Positions 20,920 to 31,329 of a stretch of 64,000 nucleotides of DNA are shown here, one piece after another (position 1 is the stretch's first letter; the number at the start of each line of letters is the position of its first letter). The DNA is from Chionoecetes opilio (lineage: Eukaryota; Arthropoda; Malacostraca; Decapoda; Majidae). Below the pieces are notes generated by a model. That model was given only the letters and a program-made list of their open reading frames with translations. It did not search any database and was not told where the DNA came from. Both the position numbers and the translations under genes were made by a program. The stretch lies in NCBI GenBank assembly GCA_016584305.1, contig JACEEZ010014051.1, forward strand, positions 15,001-79,000. Direction: 5' to 3'.

Positions 20920-21299
20920 GGACCCGTTTACTCACACCTAAAACACGGAATTTTGTGAAGCTTTGGATGAAATATAAGCTACTTATCACTGTACTCATAT
21001 TCATATTGCTTAAAAATGCACCATGAATGAGATATATGCAGTTTTTTGGGCCAAAATATGACGTGGCCGCGGAACGCGCTGTGATTGGTTGTGACGTAGT
21101 CAGCGCAGAAACATCCCTTCCGCTTCCTTCTCTACCCCGCTTCCTCGCCTATATAGCTGGACAAAGAGAACACACTGTTTGTTATGTGCCAATCTGCTAA
21201 AACACCACGATTAAAACACCAGAGAGTGTTCATATCTGTGTCCAAAGACAAGAAAAAAAAGTAAACAGTGGTGGATGTCTACCATAGGCGTGATTCCCC

Positions 21300-21500
21300 T
21301 GAGGGAACACACATGTTACTCGTGTGTGTGTGTGTGTGTGACACTGCGTGTGTGTAGTATACATAGTATTACGTACGGATTGGTGATTGGTGTTTGTCTG
21401 TGTATGCAGTGATGAAGTAACAAACGCCTACACACACACATACACAACACACGCAGCGTTGTGTTATTGTGACTGCTGTGGGCACGGGAAGCATCCAAAA
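21300..21500. repeat. GT/CA-rich simple sequence
   Basis: Runs of gtgtgtgt and cacacaca within the 1.79-kb element. The open frame read across it is a low-complexity shadow. Confidence 0.6.
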
Positions 21501-21502
21501 GA

Positions 21503-21568
21503 ACATAATAACATAAGAAAATAAGGAAGCTACAAGAGGCCGTGAGACCTACACGAGGTAGTTAAATC
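21503..21568. repeat. ataagaacataag-type interspersed repeat
   Basis: The text aacataagaaaataaggaag followed by ctacaagaggcc matches 18463-18525. Short dispersed repeat; tail of an uncharacterised family. Confidence 0.55.
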
Positions 21569-21619
21569 CTGTAGTGATTGTGAATATCCCCTTCATCTAG
21601 GGCCCTAGGCGATTCATTA

Positions 21620-22482
21620 TGTACTCTTGACGAACTCGTAGAAAAACAGGTATAGAGTGAGAGCGCCTTCCACCCACCCACACACACATCTGATCAAGAG
21701 CACACTGCGCCTTCCACACACACACATAATAATATTATGTATATATATTTGTGTGTGTGTGTATATTTACCTAGTTGTAACATACAGGAAAAGAGCTATG
21801 CTCGTATTGTCCCGTCTCCTAATCTACTATTATCCAGCTTGCCTTTGAAGTCCTGAATACTTTTTGCATTGTGCGTGTGTGTGCGTGGAAGACGCAGTGT
21901 GCTCTTGAAGGATGTGTATGTGTGTGTGTTGGTGTAAGGCGCTCTCATTCTACCTGTTCTTTTATGAATTTGTCTATGATGTGTATGTGTGTGTACGTGT
22001 TGGTGGAAGGCGCTCTCATTCTACCTGTTCTTTTATGAATTCGTCTATGATGTGTATGTGTGTGTGTTGGTGTAAGGCGCTCTCATTCTACTTGTTCTTT
22101 TATGAATTCGTCTATGATGTGTGTGTGTGTGTGTGTGTGTGTTGGTGGAAGGCGCTCTCATTCTACCTGTTCTTCTATGAATTCGTCTATGATGTGTGTG
22201 TGTGTGCAGGTGGAAGGCTCTCTCATGCTACCTGTTCTTCTATGAGTTCGTCTATTTGTCTAGCTGTAGGCTACATGTCATTGTAGGTTCATTTGAGCTC
22301 TTTGTAAGGAGTTGCGATGCCTAAAGTCATCACTTGCCTGTTGTCATGGGTCACTTGTCCCTGTCTATTCACTTCTTACTTATAATGTACAACTGATATA
22401 TTCACAAACACACTGAAAACCTACCACAAAACTTGAAGGAGGATTATTGGCCATCTTGCGGTAGTAGAGGTAATGCAAGTTA
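21620..22482. repeat. Interspersed repeat with internal ~70-bp minisatellite
   Basis: The right portion (22240-22482) is the reverse complement of the repeat at 2094-2350. Between 21930 and 22260, a unit with ggcgctctcattctacctgt followed by a (tg)n run is repeated five times, the (tg)n length varying. Plus-strand open frames follow the array and are not genes. Confidence 0.65.
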
Positions 22483-22705
22483 ATGTTACTATGGAGCGGC
22501 CCGCTGCGGCCGCTTGACAACTCTGCGTTATTGACGTCACAACATGGCGCCGGTCGTTTTGGGGCGCACAAATTTTCCTCCACTTAAAATGGCTGTATCA
22601 TCAAAAATACTGCTCACATCGAAAATTCAGCATCACGTACTGCCCTACTATATGAGTCTTGAAGATTTCCAATCTATCGTTACCTCAAGTAGAGTAAATG
22701 GGTCC

Positions 22706-23538
22706 ATTGGAACACTCGGAAGCTTATTTCCTTTATGCAGAAGAACGGCCTTTAGCGTGTTTTTTCCTGAATCTATGAACAGCCGCCACTCACTCTTATC
22801 ATAAGTGTGAGACTCACAATGTTGTTCCATGAGTGTGTCAACATCAAAGCAGTAACAGAGCTTGTGTTCCATCTTGAAGAAGCTTGAAAGTTCTTTATGT
22901 CTACGACGAAACGTGGTGATGAGAACTCCTTGTAGCAAATTCCATTCCTTGAGACGAGATCCAAGGACTTCACTTTTCTCCTTGGGTAGATCTAGGTCCC
23001 TAGCAAGGTCATGTAGCATTTCCTGACTGATGAATTTGGGCTCTCTGTTATCTGCCATTTCTTGAAAGTCTGTATCAATGGGATTATCTTCCTCGTTCGA
23101 ATCTGATTCACTTATAGCACTTGCAGTTGGAACATTTGGAACTGGGAGATCAGGACCATGTGGCACAGGCCTGATGGCAGAAGTTACGTCAGGATACCTG
23201 ATTTTAGCTCGCGTTTTTACTGAATATCCTTTGATGTTAGTGAGGCAGAAGTAGCAGTCAGTCCTGTGATCCTTTTGTTCACGCCAAACCATTGGGATGC
23301 CGAATGCCATGCCTGATGGCCGTTTGCCACGCATCCATTCATTCAAGTGGTTCACACAGGGGTTGCATGCTACGTGAGGGGCCCACTTCTTATCTTGATC
23401 ACCTATACGGCACTTGAAGTAATGCAGATAAGCTGCTTTAACATTCTTTGTAAGAGGTTTCTTCAGACTGTCAGGGGTAAAAGTTCCACATATGTAACAA
23501 AAACTGTCCGATGCATTCACACAGTTACGGCGCTCCAT
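22706..23538 (-). pseudogene. Transposase-like protein, N-terminal half
   Basis: From the ATG at 23538 (MERRNCVNASDSFCYICG) about 277 codons are open to the insertion point. The N-terminal 120 residues hold Cys/His pairs (SFCYICG, ACNPC, CYFCL) suggesting a zinc-binding, DNA-recognition module. Next come a low-complexity Asp/Glu region near residue 150, then DLDLPKEKSEVLGSRLKEWN and WRLFIDSGKNTLKAVLLHKG. The protein resumes at 20919. The upstream TTG-started extension is ignored in favour of the ATG. Confidence 0.6.
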
Positions 23539-23995
23539 CACAGCCCGGTACAAGGTACTATATACGGTAAACCAACTAAAATTAGGACTCTACTAAATCA
23601 AACACATCATATCTGCAAAGAAAAAGAAAATGTTTAAGCATATGTCAATTACGATCAGTAGGTAAAAATGTACTACACAGCCTGCTAACCCCTCGCCAAT
23701 ACGCAGCGTGCACACCCTCCCCTGCTCACTGCACAAACCACACTGACTCAAAAACACTGCACTGCCCTAAATAGGCTTGAGAAAAGAAAAGATTAAGAGT
23801 TTAAAATGAAAACATTGGTGAAACCTATTTCTGCTGATTTTACCCATATTTTTTCATGAATTGCGTCTGGTTCTCAAAAACTGGACGTGATAGAGTTAAT
23901 TGAACATCAGATTTGAGTTCAGCAGGGTCGATTTACCTATAATCAGCTTCATTTAGTCCAGAACCATATCTTTGATATTTTTTTGTCGACCAGTG
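23539..23995 (-). other. 5' noncoding region and right terminus of the CACTG transposon
   Basis: Likely promoter side of the transposase-like gene: GC-rich 23680-23760, then AT-rich sequence to the right terminal repeat. Confidence 0.4.
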
Positions 23996-24747
23996 TAATT
24001 TGTATTTAGACTAAAAACAACCAATTTAGAGCTTTTGGCACCTGGTCCCCTTTTTTTTTTTATATATATATATGTATAAAAGGATATTACGCGCCCGAAG
24101 GTGTTTAGCATTTTTAAAGTTTTATTTTGATCTCGTAAATGTATTTGCTATTATTTGCAAATTTTTACCCCCCCCAAAAAAAAAAAATCAAAGATGAGTA
24201 AATTACATCTTTATTCCTCTTTCTAATGATATATTGTTTATTAAATTCGGTACAATAGTGGCGAAGTTGTTAAAGGAAAACTGGAAAAAGGCACATTTTT
24301 CAGTAGATAGGTCTTCTCCCTCTACTCCCTCACTACTGAGGCCTTGAGACGACCCTCAGGCCCTCTTTGTCTCACAAAGAGGGACTGAGAGGTGCCAGTT
24401 TGTCTATGCCAGTGAATATCATGAAAAAAATTGTACGGATATTTTTCGGGGGGGGGGGGGGGGGGGTTGAAAATCTGCCATAACTCTTTCAATTTTTCTT
24501 CTTTCTTTATAATATTTTGTCACAAGCTTTCCCAAGTGTTCAACTAAGCATGATAATTTTTTTCGAATATTTTGATGTTTTTCGAAAATATTCGTGTAAC
24601 GCCCCCCTTAAACTTGTCTTCCTCTCAGCACCAGACGCTGAACCAAGGCGGCGAAGAAGTGTGGGGGTAACACCTTGGTATCGGTGACTTTATTCTGGTT
24701 CTTGAAGTGTTGTGGTGTTTGTTGATTGATCTTTTTGTGCTTATACA

Positions 24748-25260
24748 CAGTGGCGGGTCGTGGCATAGGGCTGCAGAGCTGCAGCACCCCCAGACACTCA
24801 CTGCCAGGTGCATGCTGCCTTTAGAGACAGCAGAATTGATACACTCCCAACAAATATATCATGATAAGTCTCGTCCCTCTCGTGTTTACAGTGCGTGTAG
24901 ACGGTGTGGTTAAATCGTGCTTTCTTTAATTACCATCTGACTATGGAAAATCGAGTAAAGTATTTGCAAAACATTAACTTATCCCAGCTGACATTAAATG
25001 AAAAGACTGAAATCAAGCAGTACCGACTTTATTTTCAAGTAATACTGTAATTCTACCATCACCACCTCAGCCATCCCCTCTACCGCCAACACTGCGTACC
25101 ACCCCCACCATCCCTTCTACCACCACCACTACTACCATGCCCTGAAATCCGTGAACATCAACTACTTGATACATCATACTTGAGATAGGTAAAATTTGTG
25201 TATCCTACTGTTGTGTAAAGCTTGCAGTCCCTCCATTGTATTTATCACGAGCCGCCACTG
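24748..25260. mobile_element. hAT MITE with 8-bp duplication
   Basis: Termini CAGTGGCGGgTCGTG and complement CACGAgCCGCCACTG, 513 bp, flanked by cttataca (24740-24747) and cttatacc (25261-25268), 7 of 8 identical. The 8-bp duplication and CAGTGGCGG end are hallmarks of hAT elements. Noncoding. Confidence 0.8.
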
Positions 25261-25372
25261 CTTATACCTGTGAATGTTCTTGTGCAATGTCTTGGCTTTC
25301 CTGCTAAGCAATGGTCTTGCTGTTTCCTTGTTTTCCACATCAGTAACAAAGTCTGTTTCTTCACATCTACAT

Positions 25373-26208
25373 TAGGGTGGAGCGAAAATGATCGTTTTTG
25401 CAATTTGTTCTGTGATTCGTTTGGAATAGTGAGAGAATTTTGCGAAATGGAGTTATATTCACGTAAAAAAAAATTGAAATCGGTGCGAAAACTTTTGTAG
25501 CTGCCCCAAAGATGTCAAGGCTTTGGTTTTATGACAATTTTTTTTAAATTATCATACTACCTATATCAAAATATATATTTTTTTAATATTTTGTTGGAAT
25601 AGCATGAAAAGTGTTCACGAACACATGCTTTTGAATAAGAATTTTGTACAAACTTTCTACGCAGATTATTTGAGGGGCCCCAGAGGGGTGGAAAATCTAG
25701 ATTTACTCGAATTTTTTTTTTTTTTTAATACATGGATTATTTTTGTTTGATTCGAATTTAATTTTATTCCAACACTGTATTAAGATAGATTGGAGTGCCC
25801 CATAATACACTTCAAAATATAAAGAAGGCATCCACCCACACACTTCCAGCAGAACAACGTCACAGCTGCATTTCTGCCTTCACACCGCTGTCATTCATGG
25901 GTTTGGAGCACCTCTAAATATTAATAGATTGGTTTCATAATTTTTTGTGCACATGTTATGGTCATTCTGCAACATATTTTCGGTATTCCGATCTAATAAA
26001 AGTAACTTGAAAATGTATAGTACCTACAATTTTTTAAGAGAATACTTTATTTTTTACATATTTTCGATTTTATCAGCACTTGGGGCACCTGAAGATATTG
26101 GATTAGACACGTGAATTTTGTTTTTAACTTTAATTTGGGTTACATTGGCACAATTTCCCAACTATTCCGAGTCATTTAGAAAAAAAATCATAATTTTGCT
26201 CCATCCTA
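25373..26208. mobile_element. Second hAT-type MITE with perfect 8-bp duplication
   Basis: Termini TAGGGTGGAGCgAAAaTGAT and its imperfect complement, 836 bp, flanked by perfect ATCTACAT duplications (25365-25372; 26209-26216). AT-rich interior without coding capacity. Confidence 0.8.
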
Positions 26209-26759
26209 ATCTACATCCTGTTCTGGGAGTAAAAATGTTGCAAGTTTCTCATCATTTGTCAGTGTGTTGTCTTGTTGAAAGTTATAGTTTTTCCTGATGT
26301 CTTTATATTTCTCGCCCTGTAATAGGAAGTGTTCTAAAGTTTCATCCTGTCCAGTGTTACATGTCGTGCATGCTGTGTTCCCATGGGTGTGTCTGTTCCT
26401 GTAGTTTAGTTTCAGCGTGTTGCTTCTGCATCTTAAAATTGTAATGGATTCGTCATTATCATAGAAGTCTATTTCTTTTATGTGTGCTTTGTATGTTCTG
26501 TACAGTCTATGTGTCTCTAATTCTCTATTTTAAGTAGTTCTGCTTTCCATCTCTTGGTATCATGTTCTTTTAATTTGTCAGTTATTTCTTGTGTTTTGAT
26601 ACTTGGACGCCGCAGCAAGAAATGCCCCAAGTCCTCAATGGACTCTTCACATACATAGTTCACAGTTGGTATCTTCTCCTGTGAATCTTTCCTTGTCCTT
26701 CAAGTTTAGGTTGCTTGTCCTGCATTGGAAGAGTTATTGATGGTGGGCTGTTGTCATAT

Positions 26760-27940
26760 TCATTCATGTCCTGGTGGAACGCCGACGTGAGTTTCGACAG
26801 GGGATGCTTGCAGCCTATGTTGATCTCAAGAAGGCGTTTGACTCAGTGCATCGTGAGTCACTCTGGGATCTTCTGCGACTTCGCGTGATTCCTGCAAGGA
26901 CTATTGGTTTGATAACTGGTCTGTATTCTGGGACTGAGAGTGCTGTGAAGTGTGGGACAGGTTTATTCAGCTTCTTTCCTGTGAATACAGGAGTGAGGCA
27001 AGGGTGCGTCCTTGCCCCATCACTTTTCAACGCTTGTATGGACAGGGTATTGGACAAGGTTGTAGATCAAAGTGATTGTGGAGCTTCCGTCGGCAACACC
27101 AAGATCACTGATCTTGTTTTTGCCGATGATGCGGTAATCTTTGCTGAGTCGCTGGAGGTCCTGGTGATGGCTCTCGAGGCGCTGCACGAGGAGGCAAAGC
27201 CTTTGGGACTTGAGGTCTCCTGGCTCAAGACCAAGGTCCAGGTGTTTGGAGACTTCCTAGATGAAGCAGTACAGTCTGTTCATGCGTGTGGCGAGGACAT
27301 TGAAATCTTGGAAAGTTTTACATACCTTGGTAGCGCAGTCCATAATGACGGCGGGTCACGTCAAGAAGTCTTACGGCGGATTGGCATAGCCCACGGTGCT
27401 ATGGACTCGCTCAGCGGGAGTATTTGGCGTTGTCGGTACCTGTGCAGGAGGACAAAGATCCGGATCTTCAAGTCGCTTGTGATCCCTGTCTTACTCTATG
27501 GTTGTGAGACATGGACACTAAATAGTGACTTGAAGAGACGAATCAATGCCTTTGGTAGTAAGTGTCTTCGCAGAATCATGGGGTATTGCTGGGATGATTA
27601 CGTATCAAATCAGCGATTGCACCGTGAGACTGAATCGAGGCCTATTACCTGCATAGTCCGTCAGCGCCAACTTCGGCTATATGGGCATGTGGCACGCTAC
27701 CCTGAACCCGATCCTTCCCATCGGGTTGTATCTGTAAGAGACAATCCGGCGTGGAGGAGGCCAAGGGGGCGCCCACAAGGCTCGTGGCTGGGGCAAGTTG
27801 ATGTTTCTTGTCGAGAGCTGCTTGGTATGGGAAAGGAGCCTGCATGGGAACTCGCGCGTGGTGACCCCCGGGAGTGGCGTCGTAGGGTGGGCGAGGCGAC
27901 GCGCCCCCCGGCGTATGCCCCCAATGATTGATTGATTGAT
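26760..27940 (+). mobile_element. 5'-truncated RTE-clade LINE, intact open frame
   Basis: About 385 codons of uninterrupted reverse transcriptase and C-terminal region (26774-27931): AYVDLKKAFDSVHRESLW, NTGVRQGCVLAPSLFN, LVFADDAVIF (FADD active site 27119-27130), then CGEDIEILESFTYLGS and a C-terminal RQRQLRLYGHVARYPE. It ends in (TGAT)n, the short-repeat tail typical of RTE elements. Perfect 11-bp target-site duplications tgttgtcatat lie at 26749-26759 and 27941-27951. The open frame suggests a young insertion. It is truncated upstream of the RT palm, so it cannot move itself. Confidence 0.9.
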
Positions 27941-29002
27941 TGTTGTCATATATTTTATCCTGCCCTCCCTCCATTTCTTGTATATCCTCAGCCTGTTCCT
28001 TTCACTGATGTCTTTCAACCAGTCTCTTGTATCCCATTCCTTCACTCTGTCTTATCTCCTCGTTTGTTACTTCACACACGCTGCTTATTCCTTCCATTCT
28101 TAACTCTCCCACCTATTCATTCATCCACTCTTCTGTCTCTCTTCTGTTCTCTCAACTTCTGTCATTGTAGGTATTAAGGCAGGCATTCTCACCACTCCAT
28201 ATAGATATCTCAGATATTTCCATTGTCTCTAGTATTCTGGCACTCCTACTTTGGGCTGCAACTTCTCTCACAGCTGCTGTCAGTGTCTATCCCACTGCTC
28301 CTAATAGTTGTCTCTATACCCCATTTTCTACCCTCTGTAACTCGTCTATATCTTTCTTTGACATGGCAATTACGATAGCTCCACACAGCACTGCGGGTAA
28401 CACCATACTCTCCCACAAGGTTTTACCAACTAACATCTTTGAACAACTTCTGCCTATCACTGCATAATGTGGTATTCGCCAATTTCCTTGCCCGCTTTAT
28501 CATCTCTTCTTTTTGTATTGATAAACACTTTTTCCATCAATCAATATTTCCAAATTCTTCAACTTGTCGCTGCCTCCTGTCTCTCTGATTCTTTCTGTTC
28601 CATCTTATTGCATGTAGTACTGATGTAGTTTTGCATTTATTTATCTCTAAGCCCTACTGTTTACCTATGTTTAGTGTCATAGCTGTCACTTGCTCAGCTT
28701 CACTTAATCACGGGCCTTCCAATATCATCCAGTTATACACTAAAACTAGGGATGTTATCCTGAACATTTCCTCCTTGTAGCCTTTAATTCTTCCTAATTT
28801 CTCCTCCATCTGGTATAGCAAGGCTCTTAAACCATCCACTTATAATTTCCTCTATTCCTTATGTTGGTCTAAGCAGGCGTGTACAGGCATGTATACGTAA
28901 TTACCAACGTTCAAGTTACATACATTTAGAGATACGTACAAACCTGTGAGTAATTATAACTATGTAGTGGTTTTCATGTATATTTCATCCTCCCAACATG
29001 TC

Positions 29003-29269
29003 TCAGAAGCATTAGAGTGTAGCCAGCCAGTCAGTCAGTGGTGATGATAATAGTAAGAACCATTGACACTACGTATATATACCATTTAAGCTGATACAAT
29101 ATAGGTACTGTTGAGTAATATAGGGCTATAAGCTGTACTGTACTTTTTTCCTTTTTACAGTGCTGAGTGTACAGTCTTCAGTATCGACAAGAGTAATGCT
29201 GGACTAACTTTTGTACATTGCAAGTTCAGTACAAACCCCACGAACGTACATAAGTATCTGTACTGGCAC
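29003..29269. repeat. Duplicated flank preceding the LINE, copy C
   Basis: Paralogue of 13160-13414, with the same putative tttttacag acceptor (29152-29160). Confidence 0.6.
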
Positions 29270-30141
29270 AAAATCTTTAATTTCCAAACTACCCTCATTC
29301 GGTTTCTATCCTTCTCTCTGTACCTTCATCTTAAGTTTCCTTTCAAACCGTTCTATTGCAGCTACTGTAGACGGACATTGTTCTTCTCCTAAGTCTATCA
29401 ATAGTGGTGTTCCCCAGGGTTCTGTCCTATCACCCACTCTCTTTCTATTATTCATTAATGATCTTCTAAGTCTAACGCAAGCCCTATCCACTCCTACGCT
29501 GATGATTCTACCCTGCATTTTCAACGTCTTTTATTAGACGTCTAACTCAACAGGAACTAAGTGATTCACGGAGAGATGCCACCGAGCGCCTAACTTCTGA
29601 TCTTTCTATAATTTCTGATTGGGGCAAAGCAAACCTTGTTTTGTTCAAAGCCTCAAAAACCCATTTCTTCACCTATTTCCTCGACAAAACCTACCAGATA
29701 ACTATCCCCTCTTCTTCAATGACACTCAACTGTCTCCTTCTTCTACAATGAACATTCTAGGACTATCCTTTACTAAAAATGTGAACTGGAAATCTCACAT
29801 CTCATCTCTTGCTACAAACAGCTTCTGAGAAGTTAGGTGTCCTGTGGCGTCTGCGTCCTTTTTTTTCTTCCTCCCAGTATCTTGCTCTGTACAGGGGCCT
29901 TATCCGCCCATGTGTGGAGTATGTCTCACATGTTTGGAGAGGATCCACTCATACAGCTCTCCTAAACAGGGTAGTCAAAAGCTTCTCGTCTCATCAACTC
30001 CCCTCCTCTGACTGACGGTCTTCAATCTTTATATCACCGCCGCAATGTTGCTTCTCTTGCTATCTTCTACCGTTATTTTCATGCTCACTGCTCTTCTGAA
30101 CTTGCTAACTGCATGCCTCCCCCACTCCCGCGGCTCCCGCG
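29270..30141 (+). pseudogene. Jockey-like LINE reverse transcriptase, copy C
   Basis: Paralogue of 13415-14270: KSLISKLPSFGFYPSL, INSGVPQGSVLSPTLFLLF and the YADDSTLHF active-site box split by a frameshift (about 29490). It ends abruptly in the C-terminal region at 30141 and joins zinc-finger copy C, losing the poly(A) tract and the zinc-finger 3' flank. The junction is the clearest rearrangement breakpoint of the duplicon. Confidence 0.75.
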
Positions 30142-30149
30142 CCACCACC

Positions 30150-31007
30150 TCAAAAGTGGATCTTCATGTGCTGGGCAATTTCACTCTTTGTCTTGAAACA
30201 CTTGCTACAAATATCACACTTGAACTCCCGCAAGCCAGTGTGTCTAAAGGTGTGTTGGTTGAGTTTAGAACGGGTATAAAACCTTTTCCCACACTCTAAA
30301 CATTCATAATTCTTTACACCACTGTGTGTCAGGGTGTGTCTGGTGAGTTCACGCTTTGTAGTAAATCTTTTCCCACACTCCAGACATTCATAGTTCTTAA
30401 CACCACTGTGTGTCAGGGTGTGTTCGGTGAGCTCACTCTTTCTAGCAAATCTTTTCCCACACTCTAGACATTCATAATTTTTAACACCATTGTGTGTCAG
30501 GGTGTGTGTGGAGAGGTTACTCTTTTGAGTGAACATTTTCCCACACTCTAAACATTCATAATTCTTTACACCACTGTGTGTCAGGGTGTGTTTGGTAAGT
30601 TCACCCTTTGTAGCAAATCTTTTCCCACACTCTGGACATTCATAATTTTTAACACCACTGTGTGTCAGGGTGTGTATGGTGAGGTGACTCTTTGTAGTAA
30701 ATCTTTTACCACACACTAGACATTCGTGATTCCTAACACCACTGTGTGTCAGGGTGTGTTTGGTGAGGGAACCCTTTACAGTAAATTTTTTCCCACACTC
30801 TAAACATTCGTAATTCTTAACACCACTGTGTGTTACGGAATGTCTCTCAAGCATTCTCTTGCATTTGAATGTTTTGTCACACTGCTGGCACTTCAGCTCA
30901 GTGTCTGCCTTGTGGCCTGAGCTGCCTGCTTCCAGGTGATTCTTGTCATCACCCCTGTGCCTCCCCACCCCTGAGGCAGACTGATCCTGCTGCTCCCGGC
31001 CACTCAT
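30150..31007 (-). CDS. C2H2 zinc-finger protein, copy C (9 fingers)
   Basis: Predicted nuclear DNA-binding protein of about 285 residues from the ATG at 31007 (MSGREQQDQSASG...). Nine C2H2 fingers, one more than copies A and B, with SGVKNYE linkers; the last two fingers and the HMKIHF terminus match copy A. Finger residues between the conserved Phe and Leu, which set DNA specificity, differ between copies (for example TTKSH, ATKGE, ARKSE, TTKRE). The frame is intact, but the normal 3' UTR and AATAAA are replaced by LINE sequence just beyond the stop, so its transcript would need another 3' end. Confidence 0.75.
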   Translation of the reverse strand: MSGREQQDQSASGVGRHRGDDKNHLEAGSSGHKADTELKCQQCDKTFKCKRMLERHSVTHSGVKNYECLECGKKFTVKGSLTKHTLTHSGVRNHECLVCGKRFTTKSHLTIHTLTHSGVKNYECPECGKRFATKGELTKHTLTHSGVKNYECLECGKMFTQKSNLSTHTLTHNGVKNYECLECGKRFARKSELTEHTLTHSGVKNYECLECGKRFTTKRELTRHTLTHSGVKNYECLECGKRFYTRSKLNQHTFRHTGLREFKCDICSKCFKTKSEIAQHMKIHF

Positions 31008-31329
31008 GCTGCTGCCCGGCCCCACAGCCTCCACCGCAGCAATACTCTCGCCAGGACGCGACGGCCGGTCCTGCGGGAACCCTCGGGGATGCCGGAGCGA
31101 GCCAGATCAGTGCCGGGCGGAGCAGCCGGCTTGGACTGTGACCTCAGCACCTGCAACAGTGGTGACAGTCAGGACACAGAGAGCCACGCGCTGCCCTGAC
31201 ACTCTGCTCCTGCCTGCGGGGCCCACACCCTGCTTCCTGCCTCACTCACACCACACTTGGCAAGGCCTCCTCTCCCTCCTCCTCCTCCTGAAAGGGGAGC
31301 TGAATAACTGGATTAATAGGGTGAAAAAA
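31008..31329 (-). other. GC-rich 5' region of zinc-finger copy C
   Basis: Nearly identical to 4292-4611, including the ttgcag acceptor candidate, which makes copies A and C the closest pair. Confidence 0.4.

Larger units (their letters stand above)
20920..22705. mobile_element. 1.79-kb element splitting the transposase-like gene
   Basis: 14-bp termini GGACCCgTTTACTC (20920-20933) and its complement with one mismatch (22692-22705). The flanks show AT on both sides; removing the element plus one AT restores a continuous frame (…VP-I-AHGHE…). It holds a GC-rich part with a TATATA box near 21150, a GCGGCCGC-containing part near 22500, and the repeats at 21500-22482. It has no coding region of its own. 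Confidence 0.55.
19515..23995 (-). mobile_element. CACTG-ended DNA transposon with TAA target duplication
   Basis: The termini CACTGGTCGACA (19515-19526) and their perfect complement (23984-23995) flank 4.48 kb. TAA borders both sides (19512-19514 and 23996-23998). CACTG-type ends and 3-bp duplications fit the CACTA/EnSpm group. A second shared block, atggttctg, follows 16-30 bp inside each end. The element carries the two-part transposase-like gene below on the minus strand. Confidence 0.65.
18944..24607. mobile_element. TTAA-flanked DNA element containing nested insertions
   Basis: TTAA occurs at both borders (18940-18943 and 24608-24611), followed by the 10-bp terminal inverted repeat ggggggcgtt / aacgcccccc. 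TTAA targets are typical of piggyBac and Kolobok transposons. Without the nested 4.48-kb element the host is about 1.2 kb and noncoding (18944-19514 plus 23996-24607). A G-run (about 24450-24467) and an inverted pair (gaccctcaggccctctttgt region, 24350-24390) lie inside. The terminal repeat is short, so the assignment is moderate. Confidence 0.5.
24612..28880 (-). pseudogene. LINE remnant (3' half) interrupted by three insertions
   Basis: Minus-strand LINE C-terminal coding and 3' UTR. From 28880 to 27952 it reads the late ORF2 region (LWESMVLPAVLCGAIVIAM, near 28420-28360). It resumes at 26748-26217 with a Cys-rich block (CTTCNTGQDETLEHFLL, near 26390-26320), then 25372-25269, and ends in a 3' UTR with an AATAAA on the minus strand near 24690. 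It is interrupted by an RTE element and two hAT MITEs. Stops and frameshifts are present. The late ORF2 resembles the same family as the 31330-33945 LINE (inference). Confidence 0.55.

Noticed and set aside
21912..22286. Repetitive Cys/Val/Phe-rich frame
   Set aside because: It follows the (tg)n minisatellite; low complexity and no domain.
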